From contig BSWB01000001.1 of assembly GCA_033239125.1 (NCBI GenBank), forward strand, positions 138,304,981-138,368,980: a stretch of 64,000 nucleotides of DNA, written 5' to 3'. Below, piece after piece: positions 10,915-21,337 of this stretch. Made by a program: the position numbers and the translations under genes. A model generated the notes under the pieces. It ran no database searches, was not told where the DNA came from, and saw only the letters and a list, made by a program, of their open reading frames with translations. Source of the stretch: Fagopyrum homotropicum (lineage: Eukaryota > Streptophyta > Magnoliopsida > Caryophyllales > Polygonaceae). Each line of letters opens with the position of its first letter. The stretch's first letter is position 1.

Positions 10915-13766
10915 TGTAACGCCCGGTTTCGACTTTTCCCCTCTCGCGTATTTCTTTCGATATTTTTATTAGTAATTTCTTTTATATTTTTTTTGTAAAA
11001 AAATAAAATAAAATAAAAATGTTTTTAAGACATATAAATAAAATTCCCGAGTTTATTTATATTTTTGTTCTACTTTCAAAAAGGGTCGGGATGTTCATCC
11101 GATTTGGGAATCCCGTGTTGAATGTTTGAATCGAGCCCATCCTTGATTATTTCTTTTCTTCTTTATTTACCTTCCTTTTCCTTTTTATTTTTCTCCCTAT
11201 GATCTGGTCTCTCTGGCTGGTGAGAAACCGCAACACGCATTCTCGATTTGGACCTCTGCAACCATCCTCTCGACCTCACCCGACCCCTCGTTTCTGCAGC
11301 CCCTGAATAGTTTCTGCACAAGGCCCTCTATTGTGCCCTATCTCCCTCTTCATCACCCTTCACACAACCTTTCTCCCACCTTCCCATTTCCTCTCTCTAT
11401 GGCAGCCCCTGGAAAACAATTGAGAAGCTGCAGCTCCAGTATGAAGAGTCTGCGCCACCAGGGACCCCGCCACCGACACTGACGGAGAAGCTAGCCTACC
11501 TGCCTTGTCCTCGCCGCTGCCATCTCGCTCTCCCTCTGCTCATACCTCTTCCCCTCTGTTCTCGCAGCACAGCAGAAGCAAACACACTCCTTCTCTTCTG
11601 TCGAGCCACGCCAGGGACAACACCAGGAGCCTCTGCCGCCAAGGAGAAGGGTCGTTTGTGCTCCCCTGCCTCCACCGGAGAGGTCCTCGCTGTCGGAGCC
11701 ATGTGCAGCCAACGTTCCCTGCCGCCGCTTCTTCTCTACAACCGCCGAACTGAGGGTGTCGTTGCCTTCCACACACCGGAGCCACGCCTGCCCTGCCGGA
11801 GCTCCCACAGCCGCTGTCCCCGTCTTCCCTGCCAAGACGGGCCGTTGAAGCGCCGGCGGCCGGCCTCTTTCTTTTCCCTTTCTTTGCAGCGTTGAATTAG
11901 GTTGAAGAAGACCTTTTTTTGGTCATTTTAATTTCAACCCTCTATTTGTTGTTTATTACACTTTGTGCCCAATTGCTGGATATTTGCAGTGGTGAACCCT
12001 GATTTTTAGAAACGAACTTTTATACCCTCCTGCAAATTTATTTACATAAATTGACCCATATATTATTTTGCAGTTTTGGCCCTATGTTTTGTAATGTGTA
12101 GTTTTTGCCCTTGTGAATAAACTTAGTTTTGACCCAAAGCGTATTTCGGATATATGACCCGAGTTTGGTGAGTTTCATAGTTGCCCAGAAAAGTCGATTT
12201 CGGATTTTTACCCATCTTTATAAAATGGTATAAATCATCCCGGAAAATATTTGGCGGGTTTTTAACCTTGTTTTCAAAGCGAGATTTTTTTCTTAGAATA
12301 TTATACGATAAATCCTCCGTTCAAATTTAGCATATGAGCTAAATTTCCTTAACTTTGGTTTTAGGTTCGGAAGCGACCGTTATAAACCAACGAATCCAAT
12401 CTCGAAGTCTGTAGATCATCTTCAACCTTGGATCGTGTGTGAGTACCTTCTTCCTCGATCTAGTTATGTTTAGTGGTAGAATCATGCTAGGTTGGATTTA
12501 GCATAACTTAGGGTAAATGCCAAGTAGTGGCTTGAAACCTTTAGGTGAGTGTTTGAGGTTATTGATGTTCTATGTCATGTGGTGTGTTGATCTTGAGTTG
12601 TTATACATTTGTGAGCCTCGTGGTAGATTTATGTGAGGATTTGAGGATGGTTTGAACGTTCTAAGGATTGAGGTGTGTATGTTATCATGTGAGCTTTGTT
12701 GGGGTTGTGAGTATGTGTTTGTTGAGATTGTGGAGTTAGGATGGAAGAATTCTACCATGTGGTTATAGTTGAGATCTCGTGAGTTTATGAGGGCTAGGAG
12801 AGTATCCTAGTTTATGAGAGTGTATGACCTAGTAAGATGATATAGGACTAGAAGTCTTAGGACTTCTAGCTTGTGAGTAGTTGTTGATTATTGTGCCTTG
12901 TCTTGAACAGACTTTGGTTATATTCCTTCGGAGAGTGTTATCGGTTTCGGGTAGCTTTGAGACGAGGTAAGTCCTCGGACTTACTTAGCCGCTTCTATGC
13001 CTTATTTGGATGTATATGGTGGTGTGTGTTTACCGCTTTTAAGCATGAAAATGGATTAGGATTTACTTGACCTTATTTATTGGCCCATTGTTACTACTAT
13101 TATTATCGGGCGGTGACATCACCGCTCAGTTTCCCGAGGGAGACTGGGGGGATCTCTGCGACCAGGCCATACACGGTATACGGGCGGGCTTCTTCATCAC
13201 TCCCTCAGGGTATACGGGTTGGGCGCCGCCACACTCCTGTTGGTTACACGGGGACAGAGGCGAGAGTTATAAGACTCTCGTGTCACACTACAACGAATGG
13301 ATTAGATATGGAATAACCTAAAAAGATAATAAGTAACGGATGTGTATGTTTATGAGCATGTTGTGTGTTTGTGTTCCTATGTGTGTTTGTGCCATATTAT
13401 TCTTATAATGCCTAGAATGTGAGTTAACGGTTTATACCGATTGTTGTAGTTGATGTGCAGGTTAGGATGTGGCCGAGTGATCCGGAGGAGTGGGCAGCCG
13501 GGGTTCCGTACATCTTAGGTTGTTTGGGTTTGGAGTCCTTGTGTTGTTGTTATTGTATACTTTTGATGTTGTTGTAAGGACGGCTGATGTCTTTCCTTTC
13601 CTTTATTTCCGGGTTTCATAACATTGCATAAAAATGTATTTCGGTTTTGGCCTTTATTTGTGCCTTGTTGCAAGATCCGGTGAAATTGTTGTCAGGCTAA
13701 GGGTCGGGACCCATTGTGAGGCCCCAACCCGTAGCATCCCGAGTCCCTCGGATTCGGGGTGTTACA
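10915..13766 (+). repeat. 5' LTR of the non-coding retrotransposon
   Basis: It starts TGTAACGCCCGG and ends GGGGTGTTACA. A GC-rich block (11215-11880) has overlapping ORFs on both strands that reflect composition; the same ORFs recur in the 3' LTR, as expected for an LTR. Short hairpins lie at 12794-12810 and 12848-12869, and a hairpin donor GTAAGTCCTCGGACTTAC lies at 12967-12984. Confidence 0.93.
12967..13460 (+). promoter_or_regulatory. Predicted intron within the 5' LTR
   Basis: The GTAAGT donor at 12967 forms one strand of a perfect 8-bp stem with a 2-nt loop. A TTAACGG branch-like box lies near 13424, and the acceptor TGCAG|GTTAG has its AG at 13459-13460. The predicted length is 494 nt. 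The 3' LTR has the equivalent interval at 18623-19116. This is based only on consensus motifs and on recurrence in other LTR families. Confidence 0.45.
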
Positions 13767-13770
13767 AAAG

Positions 13771-13782
13771 TGGTATCAGAGC
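13771..13782 (+). promoter_or_regulatory. Primer binding site (tRNA-Met)
   Basis: TGGTATCAGAGC lies 4 nt after the 5' LTR end. It is complementary to the 3' end of plant initiator tRNA-Met, the usual primer of gypsy-type elements. Confidence 0.93.
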
Positions 13783-16532
13783 CCTAGGTTGACAACAATG
13801 GCACTCGCAATCTTCTAAAGGCCGAATAAAAATAAACAGAACCCTCAAGGGTTCTGAGTTTTAAAGAAATGGATTTCGTTTTCAAATCATGTGCATGAGT
13901 CAGTTGGGGTAGAATGTACGGGACCACCACTTCCTCCGCGGATCTCGGCGACGTAGTTATTGATTATTATATTATGTATATATATGTAGATATGTATATG
14001 TGGACTTAGGATGTTTTGGACTATACTTGTATATTGATTTGTAAATTGGTTATGGACTGATTATGTTTATAGTAGTAGCATGATATTTATATCTTTATAT
14101 ATATATATATAAATATGGTATGCTAATATCATATTAGTGATAGTGGACCTTATAACTAGGATGATAGAAAGCTATCATCGCCCCCTTGGACAACGCCTTT
14201 TGGCTTAGGATAGTATACATACGAAGATAAGTATGCTCAAGTTATCCAATTGAGTATCAATTTTTCGCAAGCACCCCGGTGATTTCCCGGACTCCTTTAA
14301 GAGGACGTCGAAGAAGAAGAAGACTAGAGATGACGTAACCAAAGGACAAACAAATAAAAGAGGACCTCATGTCAACTTAAGCAATACCAAGATGAAAACC
14401 ATACCAATAAAAAAGCGACATGAAGACATGAGAGTGGTATCAAGGAGACAATGAAGGAGCATCAATAAGGCAACTAGAGACAATGAACGTAAGATTTTCC
14501 CAAGTGCGGTGTCGATGAACTAAAGATGCAAATCAAGTAAAGAGAACTACATTCTCGCTCGAGAATAAAAGTGGCATTCTAAGTAAGACGAGTTTTCCAT
14601 AGACGCTCCTAAGCATGAGAGTCAAGATGAAAAGACCTTGGGAAAGATTTATGAGAATCATAAGTTAAGCTTACGGAGGTACCAGAGGGTGAAGTGATGA
14701 TCTTTGTGAGATCCTAAGCGGGCAACTTATTTAGACATATGAGAGTTACGAGGAGGAACACATGGTGAAAGTTCGCATAATATAATTACCTTGTGGAGTC
14801 AACCGTTTTCCGTCACTGTGATGCGACTAAGCAACGCTAAGAAGGAGGAAGTGTGTATGGATGATGATCTTCAGAAGTTGAAAGAGGAAACAATGAGCTG
14901 GATCAAAGAACTTAAGTTATCAACCACGGATGCGAGGGGAGGCTTATTAATGTCAGAATATTTGAGGAGTGCAATTGTAGAACATTATGAAGAGCAGTTA
15001 ATCCTATAAAGGTGGGACATATGAGACGAGAGAGTTGGGTAGGTATGGTTATCTTACAGAAGCGGAAGGAAGAGAGGAGCGTATAAAGAGCCAACGGAGT
15101 TGAAGCAGAGTAAAATGAGCTATTGAAGCTAAGGCAAGTACCCCAAGAGGGTATCATTTCAGGAGTATGGTAGCATGAAAGTATGGTAGGAGGGTAAGTC
15201 GTTAACTTCGGAAAAGGTCAGATACAAATTAATCGGTGACAATTGAGAACGCACAAGTGCGGGTTGTCTATTGATGTGTGTAGATGGGAAGAGTAAACAG
15301 GACTATGGGAACATATTAGATCGGGAACAAGAGCTTGGAGTATACGCAAGTGGATCAATTTCAATAGTAAGGAGGTACAACAATGGACGCGCATTTGTCT
15401 TAAATCAAATAATGTTGAATGAGTTCAAGCAAGTAGATATAGCAAGACCTCCGAGGAGGAGATGGTAACGATCTTACGCGACCTTCTTAGGTCATGGGAT
15501 TGACATATGGAGATATTTTGGGTCTACTCTCGAAGAAGAGAGAAGTCGTAGGACAAGTTGTCTCGGGATGGCAAACTCCGAGAGATATGGTAGGAGTTAC
15601 AAGTTATCTTAGATGTGTTGAGCTTTACCATATATGTGAAGGGAGAAGTTGCGTAACACCTTTTATGGTAACCTACTGTGGATGACGATGAAGTATTGAA
15701 TGGGACGAAGAATTGACAATAGAGTTGTTGAGAGTTAAGAGGGGATTCATAGGTGCAACTGTTTTGATTTACCTTGAGGTATTATGAGTTTGAAGTGGAC
15801 AAGTGATTCTTCAAGACAAGGTCTTGATCGAGTAATGAGGAGCGATGTAAAAGTAATAGCATACGTGTCTCTTGAGTAGAAACAGTGTGAAGTAAAGTAC
15901 TACCTTCATTACTTGGAACTCGCGGCAAGAAATGAGAAAGCGTAACAACAAAGTTTTGTTTGACAAGACCCAAAGCCGACGGTGTATATTGAAAATCCGA
16001 TCTTCTTTGTAAAGGTAATAAAAGAGACACACAATGAAATATTGTATTGAGAAAGACCCCAAAAAGAAGTTGAGTTTCCGATATATCGAAACTTTTTGAA
16101 ATCTAAGAGCGAGTGGGGAAAGTGGTTTTACATGTTGGCGTGACCATAGAGAGTAGAGGGTATTCACCCGGATTTCACGTGTATCAGTCGAGGGAGTGTA
16201 TACATGACTCGAGACGGATGGTCCGTCGTGATGATCTAGTAGAAAACGAGGAACTGATAAGGCTAACTGGAAGACGTAGGATAGTATTATTGGTCGAGTT
16301 TTACGCAGATTTAGCGACATCTATAGGACCGTCGGGTTAGTCCCGAGATCTTTCCTTGATTATGCTTATGTGATTTGTGACGTGATGTGTTTATGTGTGT
16401 TTTGTATGGGTATATCTTGCGAGTCTTGGAGTGTCTAGGCGAGTAGACTTTGGATTAGAGGGCCGTAGTTGCCGTGTTATAGTATTCCATGAGGTTATCG
16501 AGACGAGGTCGGTTGAGAGTTTCACGTTTAGC
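13783..16532 (+). mobile_element. Non-coding internal region of the LARD-like element
   Basis: About 2.75 kb has only short ORFs (the longest, on the minus strand at 15811-16320, is 169 residues and unlike any retroelement protein I know). The plus strand is purine-rich (AAGAAG, GAGAG, GGAGG motifs), and no zinc knuckle, DTGA, reverse transcriptase or integrase motif is found. A TA-rich stretch lies near 13970-14115. Confidence 0.75.
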
Positions 16533-16569
16533 AAGTTTCGGGACGAAACTTGTTTTTAGGGGAACCTAA
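16533..16569 (+). promoter_or_regulatory. Palindrome and polypurine tract before the 3' LTR
   Basis: AAGTTTCGGGACGAAACTT at 16533-16551 is a perfect inverted repeat with a GGA loop. The purine tract AGGGGAA follows, immediately before TGTAACG at 16570. The same palindrome occurs at 2812-2830. Confidence 0.8.
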
Positions 16570-19422
16570 TGTAACGTCCGGTTTCGATTTTTCCCCTCTC
16601 GCGTATTTCTTTCGATATTTTTATTAGTAATTTCTTTTATATTTTTTTTGTAAAAAAATAAAATAAAATAAAAATGTTTTTAAGACGTATAAATAAAATT
16701 CCCGAGTTTATTTATATTTTTGTTCTACTTTCAAAAAGGGTCGGGATGTTCATCCGATTCGGGAATCCCGTGTTGAATGTTTGAATCGAGCTCATCCTTG
16801 ATTATTTCTTTTCTTCTTTATTTACCTTCCTTTTCCTTTTTATTTTTCTCCCTATGATCTGGTCTCTCTGGCTGGTGAGAAACCGCAACACGCATTCTCG
16901 ATTTGGACCTCTGCAACCATCCTCTCGACCTCACCCGACCCCTCGTTTCTGCAGCCCTTGAATAGCTTCTGCACAAGGCCCTCTATTGTGCCCTATCTCC
17001 CTCTTCATCACCCTTCACACAACCTTTCTCCCACCTTCCCATTTCCTCTCTCTATGGCAGCCCCTGGAAAACAATTGAGAAGCTGCAGCTCCAGTATGAA
17101 GAGTCTGCGCCACCAGGGACCCCGCCACCGACACTGACGGAGAAGCTAGCCTACCTGCCTTGTCCTCGCCGCCGCCGTCTCGCTCTCCCTCTGCTCATAC
17201 CTCTTCCCCTCTGTTCTCGCAGCACAGCAGAAGCAAACACACTCCTTCTCTTCTGTCGAGCCACGCCAGGGACAACACCAGGAGCCTTTGCCGCCAAGGA
17301 GAAGGGTCGTTTGTGCTCCCCTGCCTCCACCGGAGAGGTCCTCGCTGTCGGAGCCATGTGCAGCCAACGTTCCCTGCCGCCGCTTCTTCTCTGCAACCGC
17401 CGAACTGAGGGTGTCGTTCCCTTCCACACACAGTAGCCACGCCTGCCCTGCCGGAGCTCCCACAGCCGCTGTCCCCGTCTTCCCTGCCAAGACGGGCCGT
17501 TGAAGCGCCGGCGGCCGGCCTCTTTCTTTTCCCTTTCTCTGCAGCGTTGAATTAGGTTGAAGAAGACCTTTTTTTGGTCATTTTAATTTCAACCCTCTAT
17601 TTGTTGTTTATTACACTTTGTGCCCAATTGCTGGATATTTGTAGTGGTGAACCCTGATTTTTAGAAACGAACTTTTATACCCTCCTGCAAATTTATTTAC
17701 ATAAATTGACCCATATATTATTTTGCAGTTTTGGCCCTATATTTTGTAATGTGTAGTTTTTGCCCTTGTGAATAAACTTAGTTTTGACCCAAAGCGTATT
17801 TCGGATATATGACCCGAGTTTGGTGAGTTTCATAGTTGCCCAGAAAAGTCGATTTCGGATTTTTACCCATCTTTATAAAATGGTATAAATCATCCCGGAA
17901 AATATTTGGCGGGTTTTTAACCTTGTTTTCAAAGCGAGATTTTTTTTCTTAGAATATTATACGTGAAATCCTACGTTCAAATTTAGCATATGAGCTAAAT
18001 TTCCTTAGCTTTGGTTTTAGGTTCGGAAGCGACCGTTATAAACCAACGAATCCAATCTCGACGTCTGTAGATCATCTTCAACCTTGGATCGTGTGTGAGT
18101 ACCTTCTTCCTCGATCTAGTTATGTTTAGTGGTAGAATCATGCTAGGTTGGATTTAGCATAACTTAGGGTAAATGCCAAGTAGTGGCTTGAAACCTTTAG
18201 GTGAGTGTTTGAGGTTATTGATGTTCTATGTCATGTGGTGTGTTGATCTTGAGTTGTTATACATTTGTGAGCCTCGTGGTAGATTTATGTGAGGATTTGA
18301 GGATGGTTTGAACGTTCTAAGGATTGAGGTGTGTATGTTATCATGTGAGCTTTGTTGGGGTTGTGAGTATGTGTTTGTTGAGATTGTGGAGTTAGGATGG
18401 AAGAATTCTACCATGTGGTTATAGTTGAGATCTCGTGAGTTTATGAGGGCTAGGAGAGTATCCTAGTTTATGAGAGTGTATGACCTAGTAAGATGATATA
18501 GGACTAGAAGTCTTAGGACTTCTAGCTTGTGATTAGTTGTTGATTATTGTGCCTTGTCTTGAACAGGCTTTGGTTATATTCCTTCGGAGAGTGTTATCGG
18601 TTTCGGGTAGCTTTGAAACGAGGTAAGTCCTCGGACTTACTTAGCCGCTTCTATGCCTTATTTGGATGTATATGGTGGTGTGTGTTTACCGCTTTTAAGC
18701 ATGAAAATGGATTAGGATTTACTTGACCTTATTTATTGGCCCATTGTTACTACTATTATTATCGGGCGGTGACATCACCGCTCAGTTTCCCGAGGGAGAC
18801 TGGGGGGATCTCTGCGACCAGGCCATACACGGTATACGGGCGGGCTTCTTCATCACTCCCTCAGGGTATACGGGTTGGGCGCCACCACACTCTTGTTGGT
18901 TACACGGGGACAGAGGTGAGAGTTATAAGACTCTCGTGTCACACTACAACGAATGGATTAGATATGGAATAACCTAAAAAGATAATAAGTAACGGATGTG
19001 TATGTTTATGAGCATGTTGTGTGTTTGTGTTCCTATGTGTGTTTGTGCCATATTATTCTTATAATGCCTAGAATGTGAGCTAACGGTTTATACCGATTGT
19101 TGTAGTTGATGTGCAGGTTAGGATGTGGCCGAGTGATCCGGAGGAGTGGGCAGCCGGGGTTCCGTACATCTTAGGTTGTTTGGGTTTGGAGTCCTTGTGT
19201 TGTTGTTATTGTATATTTTTGATGTTGTTGTAAGGACGGCTGATGTCTTTCCTTTCCTTTATTTCCGGGTTTCATAACATTGCATAAAAATGTATTTCGG
19301 TTTTGGCCTTTATTTGTGCCTTGTTGCAAGATCCGGTGAAATTGTTGTTAGGCTAAGGGTCGGGACCCATTGTGAGGCCCCAACCCGTAGCATCCCGAGT
19401 CCCTCGGATTCGGGGTGTTACA
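16570..19422 (+). repeat. 3' LTR of the non-coding retrotransposon
   Basis: It starts TGTAACGTCCGG and ends GGGGTGTTACA at 19422, followed by the target duplication TTGGT. It is about 98.8% identical by eye to the 5' LTR. The donor hairpin GTAAGTCCTCGGACTTAC (18623) is unchanged. Confidence 0.93.
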
Positions 19423-19533
19423 TTGGTTAAGTAATCGTACCCCTAAATTTTGTTTTTTAGGAAATTTTTTTTCTTTTTTCTCAAATGATTATTAGGTTGT
19501 TCTATTTACGTTAAACTTTTTGAGGTATTTTGT

Positions 19534-19710
19534 TATCCACATCGATTAGCTACTAAGGTTGATAGTTTTAGAACTTGTATAAATAGGGAGTCTAAGGATT
19601 ATACGAATAATACATTTCTTGGCCTTTTGTTTAAATTCAAGTATAATTATTATTCATATCGGAATAATATTTTATTTTTGGGATCGTTAATTTATAATTA
19701 TGTGGGCATA
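19534..19710 (+). pseudogene. U2 snRNA-like copy 6 with promoter (closest to U2 at its start)
   Basis: The USE lacks one C (TATCCACATCG, 19534-19544). TATAAATA is at 19578-19585, 33 bp from it. The body starts at 19610 as ATACATTTCTTGGCCTTTTG, matching 18 of the first 20 nt of plant U2. It continues TTCAAGTATAATTATT where U2 has ATCAAGTGTAGTATCT, so the branch-recognition hexamer is lost. A TATTTTATTTTTGGG stretch sits about where a Sm site would be expected. Confidence 0.7.
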
Positions 19711-19967
19711 ACGTTCTTTTCTAAAGTAATCGTACCCTAAAGTTATTTTTTGGAAGATTTTATTTTGGGATCGTTAACCTACAATTATGTGGGTTATAAT
19801 GTTCTTCCCTAAAGTAATCTTGGCTTTTTGGTTAAGTTCGATTTCTATTTACGTTAAATCTCTTCACCGTACCCCAAAAGTTTTATTTTTAGGGAAGATT
19901 TTTTTCTCTGTTTTTTCAAATGAATATCAAAATGATCTATTTAGTTAAATTTTTGAGGGTTTTTGTT

Positions 19968-20103
19968 GTCACACGTCGATTAGCTACTAACCTTGATGAT
20001 TTTAGAACCTGTATAAATAGAGAGTCTAAAAAGTATACAAATAATACATTTATTGGCGTTTTGGTTAACTTCAAGTATAATTACTATTCATATACGAATA
20101 ATA
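19968..20103 (+). pseudogene. U2 snRNA-like copy 7, 3' truncated
   Basis: USE GTCACACGTCG (two changes) is at 19968-19978, TATAAATA at 20012-20019 (33 bp spacing), and the body ATACATTTATTGGCG starts at 20044. After AATAATACTG the repeat stops and CGTGACGCCTCC follows. Confidence 0.6.
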
Positions 20104-20218
20104 CTGACGTGACGCCTCCACAGCTTTTTTGGGATTAAATCTTTTATCAAATTACAAATTAAATCAATAAATTTTTTTTTATTAAACCATAATTATTTTG
20201 TAAAATATGGAATTTGTT

Positions 20219-20270
20219 ATACCACATCGATTATCAAGAAAACATGACCTTTTGAGAAGTTGTATAAATA
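20219..20270 (+). promoter_or_regulatory. Diverged snRNA-type promoter with no recognisable product
   Basis: ATACCACATCG (20219-20229) and TATAAATA (20263-20270) are again 33 bp apart. The spacer sequence is unlike that of the array. The downstream sequence (from about 20295) does not resemble U1, U2, U4, U5 or U6, so a product cannot be named. 20271-20599 otherwise holds AT-rich DNA with short repeats of CTTTTGAGTTTACA. Confidence 0.45.
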
Positions 20271-20596
20271 AACACAAAAAGTTTGATGATTAATGTTATC
20301 TTTTGAGTTTACAATTATTTCGTTTTCTATCAATAATATCAAGTGATCATAACTTTTGAGTTTACACTTATATCAAGTTTATCTTCTTCTTTTCTAGAAT
20401 CGGATTGTCACTCATGTTTTCGGGGTTTCACGACAAATGTTATCTTCTGGATTTGTATTATATTATATTTGCACAATTTTATTTATTTTTTAAATCAATT
20501 TATTTTAAATATATTTTTGCATTGCATAGATGTCGTTTATTATTTGACATTTATTAATATTGTGGTTTTTATCTTATCTTATATCTTATCTTATAT

Positions 20597-20599
<3 letters not shown>

Positions 20600-20692
<93 letters not shown>

Positions 20693-20706
20693 TATATATA
20701 TATATT
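20600..20706. repeat. TA dinucleotide microsatellite
   Basis: About 100 bp of nearly pure TA repeat, interrupted near its right end by TATTATATATATTATA. It gives rise to spurious Tyr-Ile-repeat ORFs on the plus strand. Confidence 0.95.
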
Positions 20707-20946
20707 AAAGTAGGAGCCTCTATTGCAATGTGTCAACACCATGTTTCTCGAAGCCTAAAAAATTATTTTAAAAAGTGATTTCTAAAATGTTAATATAAAT
20801 TGGAAATTGATTTCTAAATTTTTTAAAAATAGTTTTTAAACTTTTACGGTTTTCTTTTACCAACAAACATATCTTAACAAATTCAATTTAAAAATATAAT
20901 TAATTAGAAGAGATAAATCCTTAAAAAGAATTAAAAATCATAATCT
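20702..20946 (+). mobile_element. 3'-truncated small Helitron relic
   Basis: From 20704 (TATTAAAGTAGGAGCCTC) it follows the Helitron at 20951 closely, including CACCATGTTTCTCGAAGCC and the AAAATCATAA block. It stops where the next copy begins and has no hairpin or CTAG end. Confidence 0.65.
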
Positions 20947-20950
20947 TATA

Positions 20951-21333
20951 TCTATTAAAGCAGAAGCCTCTATTGCCACGTGTCAACGCCATGTTTCTCG
21001 AAGCCTAAAAAATTATTTTAAAAAGTGATTTCTAAATGTTAATATAAATTGGAAATTGATTTCTAAATTTTTTAAAAATATTTAAATAAATAGTTTTATA
21101 AAAATAGTTTTTAAACTTTTACGGATTTTTTTTACCAACAAGCATATCTTAACAAATCAATTTAAAAATATAATTAACTAGAAGAGATAAATACTTAAAA
21201 GAGAATTAAAAATCATAATAATTTTTATAATTTTATTATCCGGATTTTTATTTTATAAAAATATACATATAAATTTTTAAATATTAAATATTTATTAAAA
21301 CTCAACCCGCACAAAGTGCGGGTAATACACTAG
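20951..21333 (+). mobile_element. Small non-autonomous Helitron
   Basis: The 5' end is TCTATTAAAG after an A (20950). The 3' end has a 7-bp GC-rich hairpin CCCGCAC-AAA-GTGCGGG (21306-21322), then CTAG (21330-21333) before a T. TC at the start, a hairpin just before CTRR, and insertion between A and T are the hallmarks of Helitrons. The element is 383 bp with no coding capacity. Confidence 0.85.
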
Positions 21334-21337
21334 TATA

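Larger units (their letters stand above)
10915..19422 (+). mobile_element. Complete non-coding LTR retrotransposon (LARD-like)
   Basis: Two LTRs of 2852 and 2853 bp flank a 2803-bp internal region. A tRNA-Met primer binding site, a polypurine tract and a 5-bp target duplication with one mismatch are all present, so the element is structurally complete. By eye the LTRs differ at about 35 positions (near 1.2%), mostly transitions, which suggests a recent insertion. I find no gag, protease, reverse transcriptase or integrase signature in any frame. Long LTRs with a non-coding interior fit the large retrotransposon derivative class, which relies on enzymes from autonomous relatives. The LTR 3' halves resemble those of the gypsy element at 43223-49560, a candidate partner lineage. 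The element splits the U2-like array. Confidence 0.93.
19423..20103 (+). repeat. U2 snRNA-like array, right part
   Basis: The array resumes directly after the retrotransposon with the same unit order as at 6400-10914. It contains two further promoter-plus-body copies. Confidence 0.8.

Noticed and set aside
11491..11895. ORFs up to 114 residues on both strands, repeated at 17146-17503
   Set aside because: They are identical pairs because they lie in the two LTRs of one element. No protein family is recognised and both strands are open because of GC-rich composition.
13067..13321. 84-residue plus-strand ORF repeated at 18723-18977
   Set aside because: It is part of the conserved LTR block inside the predicted intron, overlaps a second frame, and has diverged at nucleotide level without codon pattern.
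15811..16320. 169-residue minus-strand ORF in the non-coding retrotransposon
   Set aside because: It is antisense to the element, overlaps a plus ORF, and shows no domain; length alone is not convincing.
20283..20400. Possible C/D box snoRNA after the promoter at 20219 (TGATGA near 20284)
   Set aside because: No CTGA D box or terminal stem was found downstream, and the C-like box lies before the predicted start.
20343..20778. Plus-strand ORFs with long Tyr-Ile repeats
   Set aside because: These are translations of the TA microsatellite.
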